From an uncultured bacterium (lineage in GTDB: Bacteria; Bacteroidota; Bacteroidia; Bacteroidales; Bacteroidaceae), in assembly GCA_905215655.1 (NCBI GenBank), contig CAJMQT010000084.1:1-8240 (forward strand): a stretch of 8,240 bases of DNA, read 5' to 3'. Under the pieces are notes generated by a model. It did not search any database, was not told the origin of the DNA, and worked only from the letters and a program-made list of their open reading frames with translations. The number at the start of each line of letters is the position of its first letter. Positions within the stretch are counted from its first letter, which is position 1. A program made the translations under genes and the position numbers. Positions 6,804 through 8,240 of the stretch are shown here, in pieces.

Positions 6804-6831
6804 ATTATTTCGTTTTTGTTTTTCACTTTTG

Positions 6832-6863
6832 CAAATGTATATATTTAATTTGGATTATACAAA
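6832..6863 (-). promoter_or_regulatory. Strong Bacteroidota-type promoter for frr
   Basis: On the minus strand TTTG (6863-6860) is followed by a 20-nt spacer and TACATTTG (6839-6832). Both elements and the spacing fit the Bacteroidota primary sigma consensus exactly. Transcription would start near 6825, giving a leader of about 20 nt before the frr ATG at 6803. The TTTG abuts the rsmA stop codon (6864-6866), so frr can be expressed independently of rsmA. Confidence 0.8.
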
Positions 6864-7664
6864 TTATTTTGTACGGTTCAGTTCGTCGGCAACCATATTG
6901 GTAAGTTCGACGAATTGCGGTATGGACAACTGTTCCGGACGTTTGGTCATGATGTCGCGGGTATAGAATCCGTCGCTCGGGGCGGCGTCGGAGAAGAGTT
7001 GTTTCAGCGACACACGGAGCATCTTGCGACGCTGGTTGAACACCGACTTGACCACCCTGCGGAACAACCCCCAGTCGCACCCGAGGTCTTCAACGCCGTT
7101 GCGTGTCATGCGTATTACGGCGCTCTTCACCTTCGGCGGCGGGTTGAACACGTTCTCGTCGACGGTAAAAAGATACTCCACATCATACCAAGCCTGTATC
7201 AGGACGCTGAGTATTCCGTAGGTCTTTGAGCCGGGAGCGGCGGCGATACGCTGTGCAACCTCGCGCTGTATCATACCCGTGCAGCATGGGATAAGATCCT
7301 TGTTGTCGAGCATTTTGAAGAATATCTGCGACGAGATATCGTAAGGATAATTGCCCGTGAGCACGAACTGACGCCCCGCAAAAAGACCGTTGAGGTCCAT
7401 CCGCAGGAAGTCTTCACCTATTATATTATCTCTCAGCGCAGGATATTTGTCGTTAAGATAAGCCACCGACTCGGCGTCTATCTCAACCACCCGCACCTCG
7501 CGCTCTTTTGTCATGAGGTATTGCGTAAGCACGCCCATGCCCGGTCCCACTTCGAGAACGGGTATCTCGGGACATGCGTCCACCGTGTCGGCAATCGCCT
7601 TGGCGATATTCAGGTCGGTAAGGAAGTGCTGTCCGAGGTTTTTCTTCGGTCTTACTGATTTCAT
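6864..7664 (-). CDS. rsmA: 16S rRNA (adenine(1518)-N(6)/adenine(1519)-N(6))-dimethyltransferase
   Basis: RsmA (KsgA) dimethylates two adjacent adenines in the terminal helix of 16S rRNA during 30S maturation, using S-adenosylmethionine. The 266-residue product has the N-terminal KKNLGQHFL (8-15), the SAM-binding motif EVGPGMGVLT (38-47), the VVEID segment (59-63), GEDFL (83-87) with the acidic residue before the catalytic region, and the catalytic NYPY (105-108; NLPY in E. coli). NPPPKVKSAV (174-183) and FNQRRKMLR (209-217) follow. The start ATG (7662-7664) gives the expected short basic N-terminus. Its neighbours frr and rsgA are also ribosome-cycle genes, consistent with a shared translation role. 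Confidence 0.96.
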   Translation of the reverse strand: MKSVRPKKNLGQHFLTDLNIAKAIADTVDACPEIPVLEVGPGMGVLTQYLMTKEREVRVVEIDAESVAYLNDKYPALRDNIIGEDFLRMDLNGLFAGRQFVLTGNYPYDISSQIFFKMLDNKDLIPCCTGMIQREVAQRIAAAPGSKTYGILSVLIQAWYDVEYLFTVDENVFNPPPKVKSAVIRMTRNGVEDLGCDWGLFRRVVKSVFNQRRKMLRVSLKQLFSDAAPSDGFYTRDIMTKRPEQLSIPQFVELTNMVADELNRTK

Positions 7665-7724
7665 TTCGTTCTGTTTCTGTTCGCGTCCGCCTCCCTCTGC
7701 GGGTGTCGGATTTGTTTACCGATG

Positions 7725-7732
7725 CAAATTTA
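7725..7732 (-). promoter_or_regulatory. Possible -7 element for rsmA
   Basis: TAAATTTG on the minus strand matches TAnnTTTG and lies 60 nt before the rsmA ATG. No TTTG is found 19-21 nt upstream of it, so the promoter would be incomplete by consensus and may be weak or controlled by another factor. Confidence 0.45.
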
Positions 7733-7849
7733 AGCAATAAATTCCTCTTTCCGACATAATGTATTAAAAAATCGGGATCAGCCGTTCGTATTTCATACGT
7801 TACGAAAAAGCGTTTTACTTACAATCCGAAACATTATCGATATAGTTTC

Positions 7850-7992
7850 CTTACAGTTTTCACCGGCAACATGCCGTTTTCCAAAAGGCGGTCTTTTACA
7901 TCGTAAAAGCTTGCCTTTCAGCGTGTAAAAGGCGGTCTTTTGCAATGTAAAAGCTTACCTTTTAAAATTGAAAGTGCGGTCTTTTGTAAGAC
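7850..7992. repeat. Phased 22-nt hairpin-module array, right copy
   Basis: Five units start at 7883, 7905, 7927, 7949 and 7971, exactly 22 nt apart. Each is AAAAG-N5-CTTTT-N7; the fifth is slightly diverged (AAAGT at its start). Loops alternate GCGGT, CTTGC, GCGGT, CTTAC, GCGGT. The linker between units 1 and 2 extends pairing to a perfect 7-bp stem with a 3-nt loop (CTTTTAC-ATC-GTAAAAG, 7893-7909). The B-to-A linker AGCGTGT is identical to that in the left copy. The tag CTTACAGTTTTCA recurs at 7850-7862. The orientation is the same as the left copy, and both lie 206-260 nt upstream of a rightward promoter. Function unknown. Confidence 0.87.
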
Positions 7993-7997
7993 GGTTT

Positions 7998-8018
7998 GTC
8001 TGAAAACGGATTTCAGAC
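7998..8018. other. 8-bp perfect hairpin beside the right array
   Basis: GTCTGAAA (7998-8005) and TTTCAGAC (8011-8018) are exact reverse complements around a 5-nt loop. It begins 5 nt after the fifth unit of the array. No T-tract follows on either strand, so it is not a typical intrinsic terminator. The left array has no equivalent. Confidence 0.5.
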
Positions 8019-8180
8019 TGCCGGGAATTGTATATTCAAAAGTGTAAAAACAGGAAATGAAATACAACAATATTATGTAAAAAAAGAGGAAAAACGGTTC
8101 GTCAACAACCATCAGCAAGACTTCAAACTTTGATTTTTGGCTAAAAGACTGCAAACAAGGTTTTAATTGTTTTTTATTGT

Positions 8181-8210
8181 TTTGACATTCAACAAAAAAT
8201 GCTATATTTG
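8181..8210 (+). promoter_or_regulatory. Rightward promoter for a gene beyond the window
   Basis: TTTG (8181-8184), an 18-nt spacer and TATATTTG (8203-8210) fit the Bacteroidota consensus, with the spacing about one base short. The last 30 bases are AT-rich untranslated-looking sequence with no start codon in view, so the gene it serves lies to the right of 8240. Confidence 0.65.
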
Positions 8211-8240
8211 CGATTGAAATACTAATCTAATTATAATAAT

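Larger units (their letters stand above)
7665..8240. other. Intergenic region between rsmA and an unseen rightward gene
   Basis: No open frame is convincing. The longest, on the minus strand at 7918-8154, runs through the hairpin array and gives a low-complexity hydrophobic product, so I discount it. The stretch holds a possible rsmA -7 element (7725-7732), the second phased array (7850-7992), a separate hairpin (7998-8018) and a rightward promoter (8181-8210). Bases 8019-8180 show nothing else I can name. Confidence 0.7.

Noticed and set aside
6309..6848. 179-codon plus-strand open frame opposite frr
   Set aside because: It is fully antisense to a clear full-length frr and has a Phe/His-rich shadow composition.
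7918..8154. 78-codon minus-strand open frame at the right end
   Set aside because: It runs into the hairpin array, gives a low-complexity hydrophobic product, and has no promoter or family resemblance that I can see.
1..8240. rRNA, tRNA, insertion sequence or phage genes
   Set aside because: No tRNA-like cloverleaf, rRNA segment, transposase, integrase or phage protein was recognised on either strand.

Overview
This window looks like a chromosomal segment of a Bacteroidota bacterium, most likely a Prevotella relative. The reasons are the gene families present, A-rich start regions without clear Shine-Dalgarno sequences, and several matches to the Bacteroidota promoter consensus (TTTG, about 20 nt, then TAnnTTTG). 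The coding content is ordinary housekeeping and catabolic. The unusual material is in the gaps between genes.

Layout, left to right. Bases 1-636 hold no convincing protein gene. They contain a heptad-repeat inverted repeat (75-177), an array of 22-nt phased hairpin modules (226-346) and a promoter for the next gene. Then come uxaB, tagaturonate reductase (637-2115, +), a heptad-type inverted repeat with a T-tract that probably terminates it (2136-2200), and a TIGR02757/DUF2400 gene (2220-2966, +). Four genes follow on the minus strand, transcribed right to left: rsmA/ksgA (7664-6864), frr (6803-6243), rsgA (6108-5176) and a PIF1-like helicase (5172-2986). The helicase converges tail to tail with the DUF2400 gene across only 19 nt. 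Bases 7665-8240 again hold no convincing gene. They contain a -7 element for rsmA, a second and longer phased array (7850-7992), a separate hairpin and a strong promoter pointing right, out of the window.

Functionally, rsmA, frr and rsgA form a ribosome cluster: 16S rRNA dimethylation, ribosome recycling and 30S late assembly. The helicase is joined almost directly to the end of rsgA, in the same reading frame, with no ATG. frr has its own promoter, whose -33 element touches the rsmA stop codon, so the cluster is probably read as more than one transcript. uxaB belongs to hexuronate catabolism but has no pathway partner in the window.

The most interesting signal is the pair of direct-orientation arrays at the two ends. 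Each is built from 22-nt units of the form AAAAG-N5-CTTTT-N7, alternating between two loop types, with 4 units on the left and 5 on the right. The linkers show pairing-preserving changes, which suggests selection on a folded DNA or RNA. A second, unrelated set of inverted repeats made of 7-nt words occupies three other gaps. I recognise neither as a described family.
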